Shown: piece after piece, positions 49,013-59,933 of the stretch
Position numbering within the stretch: position 1 is the stretch's first letter
Layout of the letters: each line of letters opens with the position of its first letter
Assembly (NCBI GenBank): GCA_026120185.1
Contig: JANUWF010001101.1
Coordinates: 4,092,001-4,156,000, forward strand
DNA from: Voacanga thouarsii
Lineage: Eukaryota > Streptophyta > Magnoliopsida > Gentianales > Apocynaceae
DNA length: 64,000 bases
Direction of reading: 5' to 3'
The notes under the pieces: model-generated
Told to the model about the DNA's origin: nothing
Seen by the model: only the letters and a program-made list of their open reading frames with translations
Databases searched by the model: none
Made by a program: the position numbers and the translations under genes

Positions 49013-51747
49013 CAATATCATGAAATTTTGGATTTCATTGATTTAGCTATCTGAATATGTAAATAGGTAGATACATGTTGATAAATACTAACTTTTCTTT
49101 GTATGTTTGTATATATATTGTATGTTTAGTTATTTAATTTTCCTAACCTAATGTCAATGTGAAATATATGTACTAATTGTAGTTTTAATTTGATGGTTTT
49201 TACGTTAATAATTTTGAGTCTCTACTAACTCTTTTTATTTTCAAGTTTGGATTTTTTTGCTTATGTATACCAACATGATATTTTGGGTGAACTAATTTAT
49301 TTTTTTATTACCCTTATGATTATTATTTTAACAGTAGTCTAATTTTTAATTTATGCATTCTTGTTTTAAATGTACTGTATTCATGCATTCAATTAGGATA
49401 ATTTATTTTTAAAACAAAAAAAAAAAGAGAAAACGAAAAAAAAAATTTAGGTCAGAGCTGACCTGGCACCAGGCCAGAAAATGGCCCGCGCGCCGGTCCA
49501 GCACTGCCCGATAGTAAACACAAAAAAAAAAAAACAATTTTCAATTTTCTTTTCTTTTAGTTTTTTTCCTTTTTTCGTTTTTTTCCTTACTCTTTTTCTT
49601 TTCTTCCCAGATTCTTCCTATTTTGTCTTTTCCTTCCTTTTTCCTTTTTCTTTTACTTTTCTTGTTTTTTTTTTCTCTTGTTTGTTCACGTGAAGCACTG
49701 ACCCTCCTCCCCCAAATTCCTTTCATTGTGTTTTATTTCATTTGATTCTTTCTTTGTTTGTCTTGTTTCTTCTATTTCTCTTTCTTCTTTGATTTTTTTT
49801 TCCCTATTCCTCCAGCATGATCCTTTCATTTCTCTATTTTTCACTCCTTCCCTTCATCTTCTTCTTCCTTTCTTCTTCACCCTGCTCTTCTTCTCCTATG
49901 AATTATCCCCCAAGAATTCAAAATTGTAATGCTCACATGTTGGGGAATACATTGGTGGAAAAACTTTCTTCATGTTAAGGTAGATTTTATCCTCTTAAAT
50001 TTCTTGGCATTTTGTATATGTATTTTTGAGGAAAAATTTACTAGACATGGACATTTCTTTATTGAGTTTATTTGGTGGTCAAAAAATACATAGAATAGAT
50101 TGTGAGTTTTGTGATTGCTTCTCAAAATTATCTATGCATTTTTCTAAAATTTTTGCAAATATGGAAATCTTGGCCTTCTTGTGATATTTTTTTGTGTTGA
50201 TTAAAGTTGGTTGACATTGTGTTTTTGATATCTATGTTAGATATTCTCCTTGTTTTTTTTTCTTGAGCATCAAAAGTTTGGAAAAGTTCTTCACTGAAAA
50301 AAGAACCATTTGCAAAGTGCGTTTGGTTGAGACAAGGAGGACCTCATGATCTATTTGGAGGTCGTGGTGGTCCATTTAGTGGTTCTTTTGGACAATCTGG
50401 AGGCCCATTTGGAGGCTCTACTTCGAGAGGGACTTAGGGGCTTTGACTTTCTATGTTTCTTTTCCTTTGATTTCTATTGAGCTTTTATCTTGTTTTCTTT
50501 CAATTCCTTTTTAAGCTTTTAATTGGGCATTTGTTTTTCTTATTGTAGGCTTATTTCGCTGGCAATAATTCTTTCCACTTTTTGAAGGCTGCACTTCTCT
50601 TGTCGTGGAGCTAATCTGCCTTAGGTTTCTTTTCCCTCTTTACATTCTTGGTCCCTTGGTTATGCTTTAGTACGATATTTTAGGCCATTGAGGACAATGT
50701 CCAATTTAAGTGTGGAAGAGATATTTAATATTTTCTCAAGTGTATCTTTGTGATTGTCAATGGATTTTCAATAATATATGTTTGAATTTTTGAAATTTGT
50801 TTTTGCCCTATGATAAGGTTATAATTTTCTATTTCACTTTGGATATGATTTTGTCATTCAAATTGGTTGGATTTTATTGAGTAAAATTGTGTATTAAGTT
50901 AAATATGTTAAGTCTTGGCAATTTAAGTTAGTCTTGGTTATGCTTTAGTATTTGAATTTTATTCTACTTTTTTTGTTTGGATATGAAGGATGTGATGAAA
51001 TATAGGAAGAGTTGTTTATTACTTCTTGATTCATTGTTGTCTAAATTTGTTTAACTTGGAATTGTGAATAAGGATGGTGAGAATTGGAAAAAAAAAGAAA
51101 AAAAAAGGACGCATGCATTGTTCTTTTATTAAAAAAAAAAATGAGTGGAAAAAAAGTCCATATTTTATTTGGAAAGAAAATTCTTATCTTAGGAAATTAC
51201 TTAACGGGGCCAATACGATTAGTGGAAGAGAAGAAACAAAAAGCATCACACTTTCTTGAGGCTAATTCCCGAAAAGTAAAGAAAAAAATGTAGGTACCAA
51301 TACGGTGTGTGAAGGTAATGTTCATGCACTTGAGGCTAAAGAGAAAAAAAAGAGCGAAAGAAAAAAAAATGATGAAAAAAAAAAACATGAGCGTCTCCTT
51401 ATTTCGCTACTTAGAGTTTTGCAAATTTAATTTTATGAGTTTTGAAGTAGTTAACCAACTTGACTTGTATGATTTGTGTTATCTATGTCTTGGCTTGAAA
51501 GGTGGAATAATTTTCTTAGACTAAAATATAAACTTGTTTAACTTAATTTTGAAGATCTTGATCTATTTGATTTAATGCATGAGTTTACAAAGGTCTTTAA
51601 AGGGTGAATGAATGACAAATTTTTATCTAATGTTGAAAAAAAAATTTTATGACTTTATTATGGAGGAACTTGAGAAGAAATAAATTATTTTGAGTGCTTT
51701 ATTTAAGTATTTACTTGAGGACAAGTAAAGATTCAAGTGTGGAGGTA
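49013..51747 (+). other. Internal region of element D, mostly non-coding
   Basis: AT- and T-rich, without gag or pol. A pyrimidine-rich stretch spans 49530-49890. A GC-rich motif matching the one in the LTR is at about 49461-49500. A possible coding remnant with glycine/phenylalanine repeats is at 50267-50437. The Athila-type AGGACAATGTCCAATTTAAG stretch is at 50690-50709. A polypurine tract (GTGTGGAGGTA) lies directly before the right LTR at 51737-51747. A-rich low-complexity DNA fills 51088-51385. Confidence 0.7.
50267..50437 (+). pseudogene. Glycine/phenylalanine-rich coding remnant in element D
   Basis: An open stretch without ATG ends in repeats of G-G-P-F and G-G-R-G-G-P-F followed by a stop. 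The codons keep one frame over 56 residues in otherwise non-coding DNA. It may be the C-terminal tail of a lost Athila reading frame. Identity is not established. Confidence 0.4.
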
Positions 51748-53372
51748 TGTAATAGAGGCTAAAATCATCATTATCTTTCTTATTATTAGGCTAATTTGAG
51801 ACACTTTTAATACAATAATTAGGCATATTCATTCCTATTTGATATTTTACTTATAAAAAATGCTTTTTGTAATTTTATGTAAAAATAAATGAAATTTGGA
51901 GCTAATTGTGTATTTTTCGAGTACAGACCCAGCACCAGGCCAAGAAGATGGACTTGATGCCAGTCCTATACTAGAAGAATAGAGGAAAGCATAGAAAAAA
52001 TAAACAGAATAGAAGAGCAATTGAAATTGGTTAAAAGAGAGAAGAAGGAAATAATGGCTCAAAGGCACGGCTTAGTGGCGGCTCAACAAAGAACAAAATG
52101 GAAGAGAAGAAAAAGAACAAAATGGTGGGCCAAAGAAAGAAAAGCAAAGAAACAAATCAAAAAGAGGAAAAGGATAAATTTGTATCATGCCCAGGATGTC
52201 TTACATCTTGGGAAGGATGTGTAAAGCTAAGCCACGGCTCAGTGAGAAGGCAACCAAATGAGGAGAAAAGAAGCAGCTTCAGTCGGCGAGCAATGGCAAA
52301 AAGGAAAGCGGCTAGAATAAGCTTCATGGCTCGCTTCATGGCTTGGCAAAAAAGAAATTTTGTTGGCTCGGCAAAAAGAAGAATGGCTCGGTGAAGCCAA
52401 ATTCAAGAAAATAATATGCTCAATACATAAAGACAAAATCAAGTTTCCAATTCTTTTCGGTGGACTTCCTTTATTTTTGTTTAGAATTCTATTAGGAAAT
52501 TAGTACTTCTTTTTGGTTTTGGATTTTTAGGAAATTACTTCTTCTTTTTTACTTAGGATTCTTTTAAGAAATTTGTAAGCCTATAAATAAAGGCTATTTA
52601 CGTAGAAAAAGAGGGGGGGTACACAATGTAGAGACTTAGACATATTTTTAGAGTGCATCATCAATATTTTCTCTAGAGAAATTACTCAAGGAGTATTGAT
52701 TCTTGGAGGGATTTTCATTGAAAATTGAAAAGCTTGCCTATGAGTATTTGTCTCTTTTCTTTTTCTTGAACAATGATGATTTTAATTCTTTAATTGTAGT
52801 TGGATATTATTCTTGAATTTATGATTTTGAGTTAATTTAGTTCTTTGATTAATTAATTAGTTTCCTTAGTGTTTGATTACTTGATTTTATTTGATAGGTT
52901 GATGGAATTAAATTTATATCTAGTGGACTTGGGAAACGAAGTTAGATTGAGTTTAATTTAATCAATTCTACATATTTGTTATTTCTTGAAGGACTTGGAA
53001 AACGAAGTTAAGATTAAAGAACCTAAGTAATCAAAGATTAGTTAATTTTACCTAGAGCATAGGGTTATTGGCTAATTTCATGTTTATTAGCACCTAGAGT
53101 ATATGTATAATTTATAAGGAATCGAGTTTAATACATCTTTTAATTATTTTAGTGCGATTGAAATATTTGCTAATGTATTCAAGAGATAGTAATTCTAGGG
53201 ATTGGGAAAGAAGTGAAGTTTATGTAAGTGGATTCATGACTTGGGAAAAGATTGAATTTTACTTTATATTCCTTCATGATACCAAGAAAATAATTGGTTG
53301 TGATAAATGTTAAATAATTCATTGCATGCTTTTGAGAATAATTATTTGATTATATGTTTTTCTCTCCATGAG

Positions 53373-53412
<40 letters not shown>

Positions 53413-53643
53413 TTTATTTTTATTTTTATTTCTTTCTCACTTTATTTGTCAGTTAAATAGTGAATGAAAAGTGATTAGTATGTACTTGTTCCTTTGAGGA
53501 TCGATACTCATTAATTTCTTATGCTATGCTTGCGATGAGTATACTTGCTTTTATATATATTTTGGAATTAATGTTTTAATTATACTTGACTAAAGGATGG
53601 ATTTAAATTTGATAATTTTTATACACCCAAAATATACACATCA
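51748..53643 (+). repeat. Right LTR of element D
   Basis: Starts TGTAATAGAGGC, ends CACATCA. TATAAATA is at 52582-52589 and a (TA)n run at about 53374-53408. Colinear with 47093-48987 but with many differences. Confidence 0.88.
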
Positions 53644-54382
53644 GTAACTCTTAAGCAAATAGAAACCAAAGAACTGATTGATCAAGTACAACTTCAACTT
53701 AAGAGCTTGCAACTCATAAAGTCCTTATGAAAGAACTATAGACTAGAAATCGTTGTTAAGGTATTACCTGTAAATTCCTATATTTCTTTACTTTATGTTC
53801 AATTTACTTTTACCTTGAAGCATACAAATAAAATGATTTCAAATGGTAGGTCTTCAGATATTTGGATTCAAATGTTTGAATTCAAAACTCCATCCAATAA
53901 TCTATAGCATTTTTAAAAATATTTCTGCTTAAAAAAGTGTCATTTTGGACAGATATCCTTCCATTTTGTGAATCTATAACCTTAGAAATTCTGACAGAAA
54001 GCAACTAGCCGTTGGAACTTCAGGTTTGGGTCCTATAAAAGCATTCAGAACTCGATTTTGAAGCAATTTTTTGTGAGAAAGATTCATACACTTTAGAATA
54101 CAAAAATTTCCCTTTTTATTAGTACTTCAAAGTGAAATAAAACTATTCCAAAGGTAAAAGGTATTTGTGCTTATCTATTCATATTTTGCTCAATCTGTGA
54201 GCTATTTCTATAATCTTTCTTTCCATCTAACTTGTATCAAGGTTAAAGAGTTAAAACCCAATTAGGGTAAGCCTTGATTGTTGTGATTAAAGAAGTTGGA
54301 GTAAAACCAAGTGTGGTGATCCTCTTGTGTAAGATTGGTGTCATCTACCACCATTGAGTTTGGAAAAGGTTTTTAGTGAATG

Positions 54383-54387
54383 GTGTT
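54383..54387. repeat. Left TSD of solo LTR F (GTGTT)
   Basis: Perfect match with 57580-57584. C's 5' LTR has the uninterrupted sequence at about 28442-28446. Confidence 0.93.
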
Positions 54388-56281
54388 TGTAACAACCCCC
54401 ACTTTTGCACTTTAATTGGCTACTACCTGTAATAGGATGAGAATTTGTATCAATGGCCAGAATGAAAGATGATCAGTACAATGAAGTAAATATTTTGGTA
54501 TAATAATATTTTATTGGGACCTGGATACAATTATTAGATTTGTTCTACCTGTACCCTAAATCTTCAGAAGGCTACTACTGTAAGTAGAATAAGAATTTAG
54601 GGGTACACTGAGAAAGGAAATTAATCAGTGCGATAAAAGGCACAATTTGGTATGAATTATATTATTCGAGTTATCGGGGTATTTTCATTATTTTGACTGC
54701 GAATTTGATCAAACTGAGAAAGAATTGAAGAATTTAAGTATTACCAATGGATTCAATGAAATTTTTGGAGTTGAATGGTAAAAAAATATATATATTTTTC
54801 CATTTTGGACCCGATTTTAGTTATTTCTGAAAAAAAAATTGAAAATGCAATTGAAAATTTGGACGTGTGACATTTTGTGATTGGTAGCCATGAATATATG
54901 CCAACTTATGAGAGGTTGCATGAAGAATTCATGCAAGATACATGGAATTAAAGAATTATAAAATAAACAGAAGAATGATGTGTTTAGTTATGATTAGAAC
55001 ACATCACTTGTGGAGCCTTTCAATTAATGCCTTGAGCAGTTTAATTAGCCAATATTTTGACATGGGGATGGTGGTGGAATGGCCGAAAATTGGCCAGAAA
55101 AGTGGCATCCACAAGAGTGAATAAAAGAGAAAAATTGAAGAAGAAAAATCAAGGAAAATGATGTGTTAAATTGTGATTGGAACACACCTACATGAATTCC
55201 ACCATATACTTAATTGAATTAAAATTTTCTTGGTCAAAATCTGATGAGAAATGGTGGTGGGAAGGCTATTTTACAGCCATAATTTCAGCAGCCGTAAAGA
55301 AGGAAAAACAAGAGAAAAAGAAATCAAAGAAATTGGTAAAAGAGAGAGAAAATGTGACTAGTGTGTGCTCTTGGTGTAGTGTGTGAGTCCTAGAGAAATT
55401 CTTAGAGCAAATCACACCAAAGAGCTTTAAATACAAGGTAAAACGCTACATTGCTTGAATTAAAGTTGTTGTTAGGTAAATGGCGATCATGTTGATATCA
55501 ATTTTAACATTAAAACATGATTTTTCATGTCTTAATTTTAGATCAAAAGCTAGGGTTCATAAACTTTGTTTATGAACTTTTTGTGTGTCTATGTATGCCC
55601 GCTGCCTAGAAGACTTATGGATAATATTTTATGTGATGAAGGATTGAATATTCATGGTAGTTTGAAGGGTTGATCTTGGTTGATGAAATAAGGATCAAAA
55701 TGCAATGAAAATGATTGTTACTTTGTTAGAAAGATTAATTATGTTAGTTCTTGATTGAAAAAAGTGAAGTTGTGTTGAATAAACATGACTTTAATGAGTT
55801 GTTGAAATTTAAAAATTAAAGGATCAAAGCTGATTTGAAGAGAAAATTGAATGAATTTAATGTTCTCAGGGTGTTAAAGGTTAAATGATATAAAAACATA
55901 ACATGAATGGTTGAAGAATGACAAACTACTGGGGCTATTTTTGCCTCTATACTATGTCATGAAAACTTAAACTCAAGAAAAGGCTTGTACAGAATTAAAG
56001 TAAGAGTCTTATGGTCGTTTTGATATATCATAGAGCCCAATCGGAGTTGTGGATTGAAAGTTATGTGCAAAACAAAATCGTGTCAAGTAGTAAAATTCTA
56101 GAATTGGTTGGAAAATGAATGAACTTAAGAATGATTAATTACGTGATTTTGGGATGAAATGAATGGAAGACATGAACATAATTCCTTGTTCATGAAGAAA
56201 GGAAGGATATAGAAAAATGAAAATGAAAGAATTGGATAAACGACAGAAAAACAACGAGAACGACCGTCGTGAGTTTTCTTG

Positions 56282-56343
56282 AACGTCGGCTGACCGTCGG
56301 CTAACCGTCGGGCACATCGGCTGGACATCAGCTAAACATCGGT
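56282..56343 (+). repeat. Short imperfect tandem array in F, unit about 11 bp
   Basis: Units such as GACCGTCGGCT, AACCGTCGGGC and GGACATCAGCT follow one another. About five or six diverged copies, rich in CpG. Confidence 0.65.
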
Positions 56344-56935
56344 TATTTTTCGACCAAACACGACTAAATCTAAAAACGATGTTTGATGTAAGTTTGTTAG
56401 TAAACGGCTAACGACACGTTGAAAATGGTAGAAATAGTAGTCGAACGGCCCATGAACAGGAAAAGTTTATTTAGGACACGAGGTGAGTCCCATTTCCTTT
56501 TAAATCTTGTTTTAGCTAAGGTTTGTCAAAATATTTGAACGTGAACTAGCCTACTTGCTGTTTCCATTGATAAGGAAGATTGTGGGTCCCACTCTTTTTT
56601 AAATCCTATTTTAGCTAATTGTTTTCCTAAAATGATCTGTGTTTTCCTGATACAATTAATGCTTTTTTTAATATATTATGGCTGAATGTTATACTTGAAT
56701 TTGAAAGCATTATCAAGCATTCGGTTTCTTGAATATCCTGAATATGAAATATCTCATGTGATCTTTTGAATTTCCAAATCTCAATTTTGATAAAGTGTTT
56801 TCTTAATATGGAAACATGGTTTCCTAATGTGATCAAGTGCGAGCCTTCTATATAGATTTGGAAACATGATGAACAATATGAATCTTGAACTCTTGATTTC
56901 TTAAACTTGTCAATCCTTGAATTCAATACATGACT

Positions 56936-57085
56936 AACTTGAATACTTGGCAGAAGCACGAACTTGACTATTTGGTGCAAGCACTAACTTGAATACATGG
57001 CGTATACACTAACTTGAATACTTGGCGTAAACACTAACTTGATTACTCGGCGTAAGCACTGACTTGAATACTTAGCGTAAACACT
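56936..57085 (+). repeat. Tandem array in F, six copies of 25 bp
   Basis: Six consecutive 25-bp units, each similar to AACTTGAATACTTGGCGTAA plus ACACT, start at 56936, 56961, 56986, 57011, 57036 and 57061. Copies differ by a few bases. Confidence 0.88.
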
Positions 57086-57993
57086 GACTATACTTGAATA
57101 CTCAAATACTTGAATACCTTAATCATAATATTTTATACTGGAATTCTTGAATACTTGAATTAGCATGTTTTCCACTCGAAATCCTTAAATACTTGTTTTG
57201 AGAATGTTTTCACATGAGAATTTTCTTAACTAGCTTATGTTGAGATTATTTTTCATAAGATCCTTTCAATTGAAAATACTAGCACATATGAGACTCAATG
57301 AGCTTTACGCACACACGTGCGTTATCTCTTTTGAAAAATTTAGGATTAGAGACGTAGCGAAAATGCGGTGAACTCCCAGAGACTCATGCTACATCTTGAA
57401 CCTGTTATACCAGTGAGTGTATGTATCAGAAGCCAAATTCTTGTACTTTTCTATTTTAGAAAATTTTTCACTACCTATTGAGTGAAGTTTGTTATAAAGA
57501 CCCCTTGTCTGAGCAATCAGATGGGGTGACATCCCACAAAGTTACAGCCCACTATATTATGTAAATATGGGGTGTTACAGTGTTGAAATCCTTAAATGAG
57601 GATTTAAGGTAGTGAATATAGATCATTTGAGGATCGAACTACTATAAATCCTTGAGTCTTTTCTTGTGCTATTTGCTTAAATTTCTTCACTGCATTTTCA
57701 CTATCTTCTAACCTTAAATACTGTATATTTTTCACTAAAATCAGTAGATTATTTATAACTTTTTGCAGTTTGATTTAAACTTGTCCTTGACATCTCGACT
57801 ATCCATCTTTATTTCATAACATTCTCTTATCATTCTGTGCTAATTTAAAAGATCCCTGCCCGTACTCTTGAAATCGCAAAGCACTCTTGAAGCCATGAAG
57901 TATTTCTACTATTTAGTTCGAGTTTTTAAGGGATCGAAATTTTTTAATCTGCATTTGTTTGCCAAAAATCTTATTCACCCCCTAAAATTTTCA

Positions 57994-59933
57994 AAATCCA
58001 TAAAGTTTCACAATACCACGATGTCTTATTTCTATTAGTGCACGGATTTTATTTGCAAAAACTTTTTGATTGATTAATTCACCGCTTTCTGTTGCATCAA
58101 ATTTTTCACAGCAACAGCATGACCGCTAAGCAACTCAGCTCTAAAAACACTTCAAAATCCTCCCACTCCAATACAATGGTTTGGATTGAATTTCTCTGTT
58201 ACTTCAATAATGGTCCCATAGGTAATCTTCCCATCAAAACCCCAAATAGCAAAAACATTTTCAGTCACTTCTCTTGGTTGATCTTTTATACTTCTTTGTG
58301 ATCGAGAAAGCAAGAAAACTCCAAGAATCATAATTAGAATAAGTACAAATGCCGATAGTAGAAGAACAATCGAAAGAATATTATTTCTCTTTTTTTTAAC
58401 CTCATTTCGAAACAATGCAGTGCAAGGTTTCAAGCTAGAAATATTTCCACACAAATCCTTATTATTCCTTAAGGCATCAAATGAAGCCTTTTAAAATACT
58501 ATGACATTAGGTACAAGGCCCTCCAATTGGTTGTTGGATATATCAATAGAAGTCAAACTCAACACTCCTTTAAAGCTAGAAATGAGGGAACTTGATAACC
58601 TATTTCGTGAAAGATTCAAAATCTCAATATTTTTTGTTCTCCTAAATGTAATGGTATAGGACCTATTAGCATATTTTAACTAAGATCAAGGGCTCCTAGA
58701 GAATTTTAGTTTCCTAATTAAGAAGGGATACTTCTTCTAATGGCATTTCCACTCAAGTTCAAGTCCAGGAGTCATTACATATCTCCTACTTGTTTTGGAA
58801 TTGGACCAGTAAGACTATATGCAAATAAGCTAAGACTTGAAAACTCAGGTAGCTTGCTAATTTTTGGTGGCACGTTGCCTGAAAGTTTGTTATCATTCAA
58901 CAAGAGCTCAATTAATATACTCAATTTTCCCAAACTTCTTGGAATCTTGCCAAATAGCTGATTTGAGAAGGGATCATTCCTTTGTAATTTTGACAATTGT
59001 CTAAGTTCAAGTGGTATTTTTGTAGAAAGATTATTGTTGGAAATCACCAAGTGTGTGAGGCCACAGCAATGGCCCTAATTTGGAGACAACTCACCATAGA
59101 ACTTATTGTGATTAAAAAAATATTTCAACTAAGCTTGGATTACCACTAAAATCTCCCACTATGTTTCTTGATATGAAGTTAAAGCACAAGTTGTGGGGTA
59201 AATAACCAATGAATTGGTTTCTTCTTAAGTACAACATCTACTAATTTGTAAAATTGCTCATTTCTAGAGGAACAATGCATTGAGTTGGTTCACATATACA
59301 GTCAGCACAAATAGAGACTTTAGCTTCCAAATTCCAGAGGCAAAAGATCAGATAATTGACTTTTGCTCAGTCATAGCACCCTAAGGTTCATTAAGTTTCC
59401 AATGGATTTAGGAATACATCCTGAAAGCTTGTTAGAATATAAGTGTAAGAAGTTGAGGTTGCCTAAGTTCCCCATAGTGTTAGGAATTTTTCTAGTGAGA
59501 ATGTTTTTGGACAACTCAAGTTCAACCAATGAAATAAGCAAGCTAATCTTTTTAAGGATAGGTCCTAAAAGTTGGTTTTTATTGAGATATATCTTCTCAA
59601 GTTTTGTCAAGTTTCTAATAGAGAAAGGAATGGATCCTGTAAGATAATTCACATTTAGGTCTAAATGTGTTAGACTTCTCCATTTTCCAACTAAAAAAGC
59701 TATTGATCCTGTAAGCTCATTATTTCCTAGTTGAAGTTGAATAAAAGACTTTAGAAAACAAATTTCTTGTGAGATAGAGCTAATAAGGTGGTTTCGATAT
59801 ATGCTTAGGTATCAAAGACTTGTCAGTTGGCCTACTACAGGTAGAAATCCTTCAAGGAGATCATTGCAAGAAAAATTAAGATATTTGAGTAGAGGCGGGC
59901 TACGAATGTTTGAGGGAATGGTACCATATAGTG
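57994..59933 (-). pseudogene. Leucine-rich-repeat receptor kinase (MIK2-like), broken host gene
   Basis: Receptor kinases of this class sense peptides or other signals at the plasma membrane. Reading leftward from 59933 there are repeats of the L..L..L.L..N.L.G.IP type (clear at 59652-59371 and 59050-58775) with stops between them. A hydrophobic membrane segment follows (about 58380-58300). The juxtamembrane block GKITYGTIIEVTEKF leads to the kinase glycine loop CIGVGGF, whose next codon is a stop (58152-58154). The AVAVK lysine block and then IEIRHRGIVKLYGF follow with a frameshift, up to 57994, where C cuts the kinase domain. The N-terminal part lies beyond G and the rest of the kinase beyond C, both off-window. 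MIK2-like is my closest recognition; the exact subfamily is uncertain. Confidence 0.78.

Larger units (their letters stand above)
47093..53643 (+). mobile_element. Element D: Athila-like non-autonomous LTR element
   Basis: Two LTRs of 1895 and 1896 bp flank a 2.76-kb internal region that lacks gag and pol. The LTR start (TGATAGGGGCTAAA) resembles that of P (TGATAGGAGCTAAA) and both have a tRNA-Asp-type primer site. The internal region ends with ATTGAGGACAATGTCCAATT and then AAGTGTGG, sequence characteristic of the 3' internal end of Athila/Tat elements. The possible TSD is GCAGC (47088-47092) against GTAAC (53644-53648); the two mismatches are C-to-T and G-to-A changes. The LTRs differ at many positions, so D is old. 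Confidence 0.83.
54388..57579 (+). repeat. F: solo LTR of 3192 bp, probably Ty3/gypsy
   Basis: It starts TGTAACAACCCC and ends GGGGTGTTACA, with a perfect 5-bp TSD. The empty site is preserved in C's 5' LTR, so the boundaries are exact. There is no coding domain. Length, ends and internal tandem arrays fit the long LTRs of gypsy elements such as the Tekay group, but the family is inferred from general resemblance only. The terminal inverted bases could suggest a DNA transposon; the 5-bp TSD and lack of a longer inverted repeat favour an LTR. Confidence 0.75.
28286..57993 (+). mobile_element. Element C: Sirevirus-like Ty1/copia element, outer layer of the nest
   Basis: C has the order LTR, primer site, gag, protease, integrase, reverse transcriptase, RNase H, env-like frame, polypurine tract, LTR. 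A third frame after pol and purine tracts following near-repeats of TCA-rich sequence are features of Sireviruses. It contains E, D and F and (in its 5' LTR) B with everything inside B. Its right end at 57993 abuts the receptor-kinase coding sequence; the predicted TSD is AAATC (57994-57998), with the partner off-window. The two LTRs differ at 16 of about 157 bases compared by eye (28286-28446 against 54227-54387), so it is old. Confidence 0.85.
46957..57993 (+). repeat. 3' LTR of element C, split by D and F
   Basis: Host pieces of the LTR are 46957-47092, 53644-54387 and 57580-57993. Without D, F and one copy of each TSD the LTR is about 1.28 kb. It starts TGCTAGCCC and ends AATTTTCA. A TATA box (TATAAATA) is at 47070-47077, only 15 bp before D. 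It abuts receptor-kinase coding sequence at 57994. Confidence 0.83.

Noticed and set aside
49481..49929. Phenylalanine/serine-rich frames in D's internal region
   Set aside because: They come from a pyrimidine-rich low-complexity stretch; both strands are open for compositional reasons.
56936..57085. CRISPR-like array
   Set aside because: Units of 25 bp are directly adjacent without unique spacers, in a plant LTR. It is a plain tandem repeat.
54388..57579. F as a Mutator-like or other DNA transposon because of TGTAACAMCCCC...GGGGTGTTACA ends
   Set aside because: The terminal inversion is about 11 bp only, the TSD is 5 bp (Mutator makes about 9 bp), the ends are TG...CA, and the interior has LTR-like length and no transposase.
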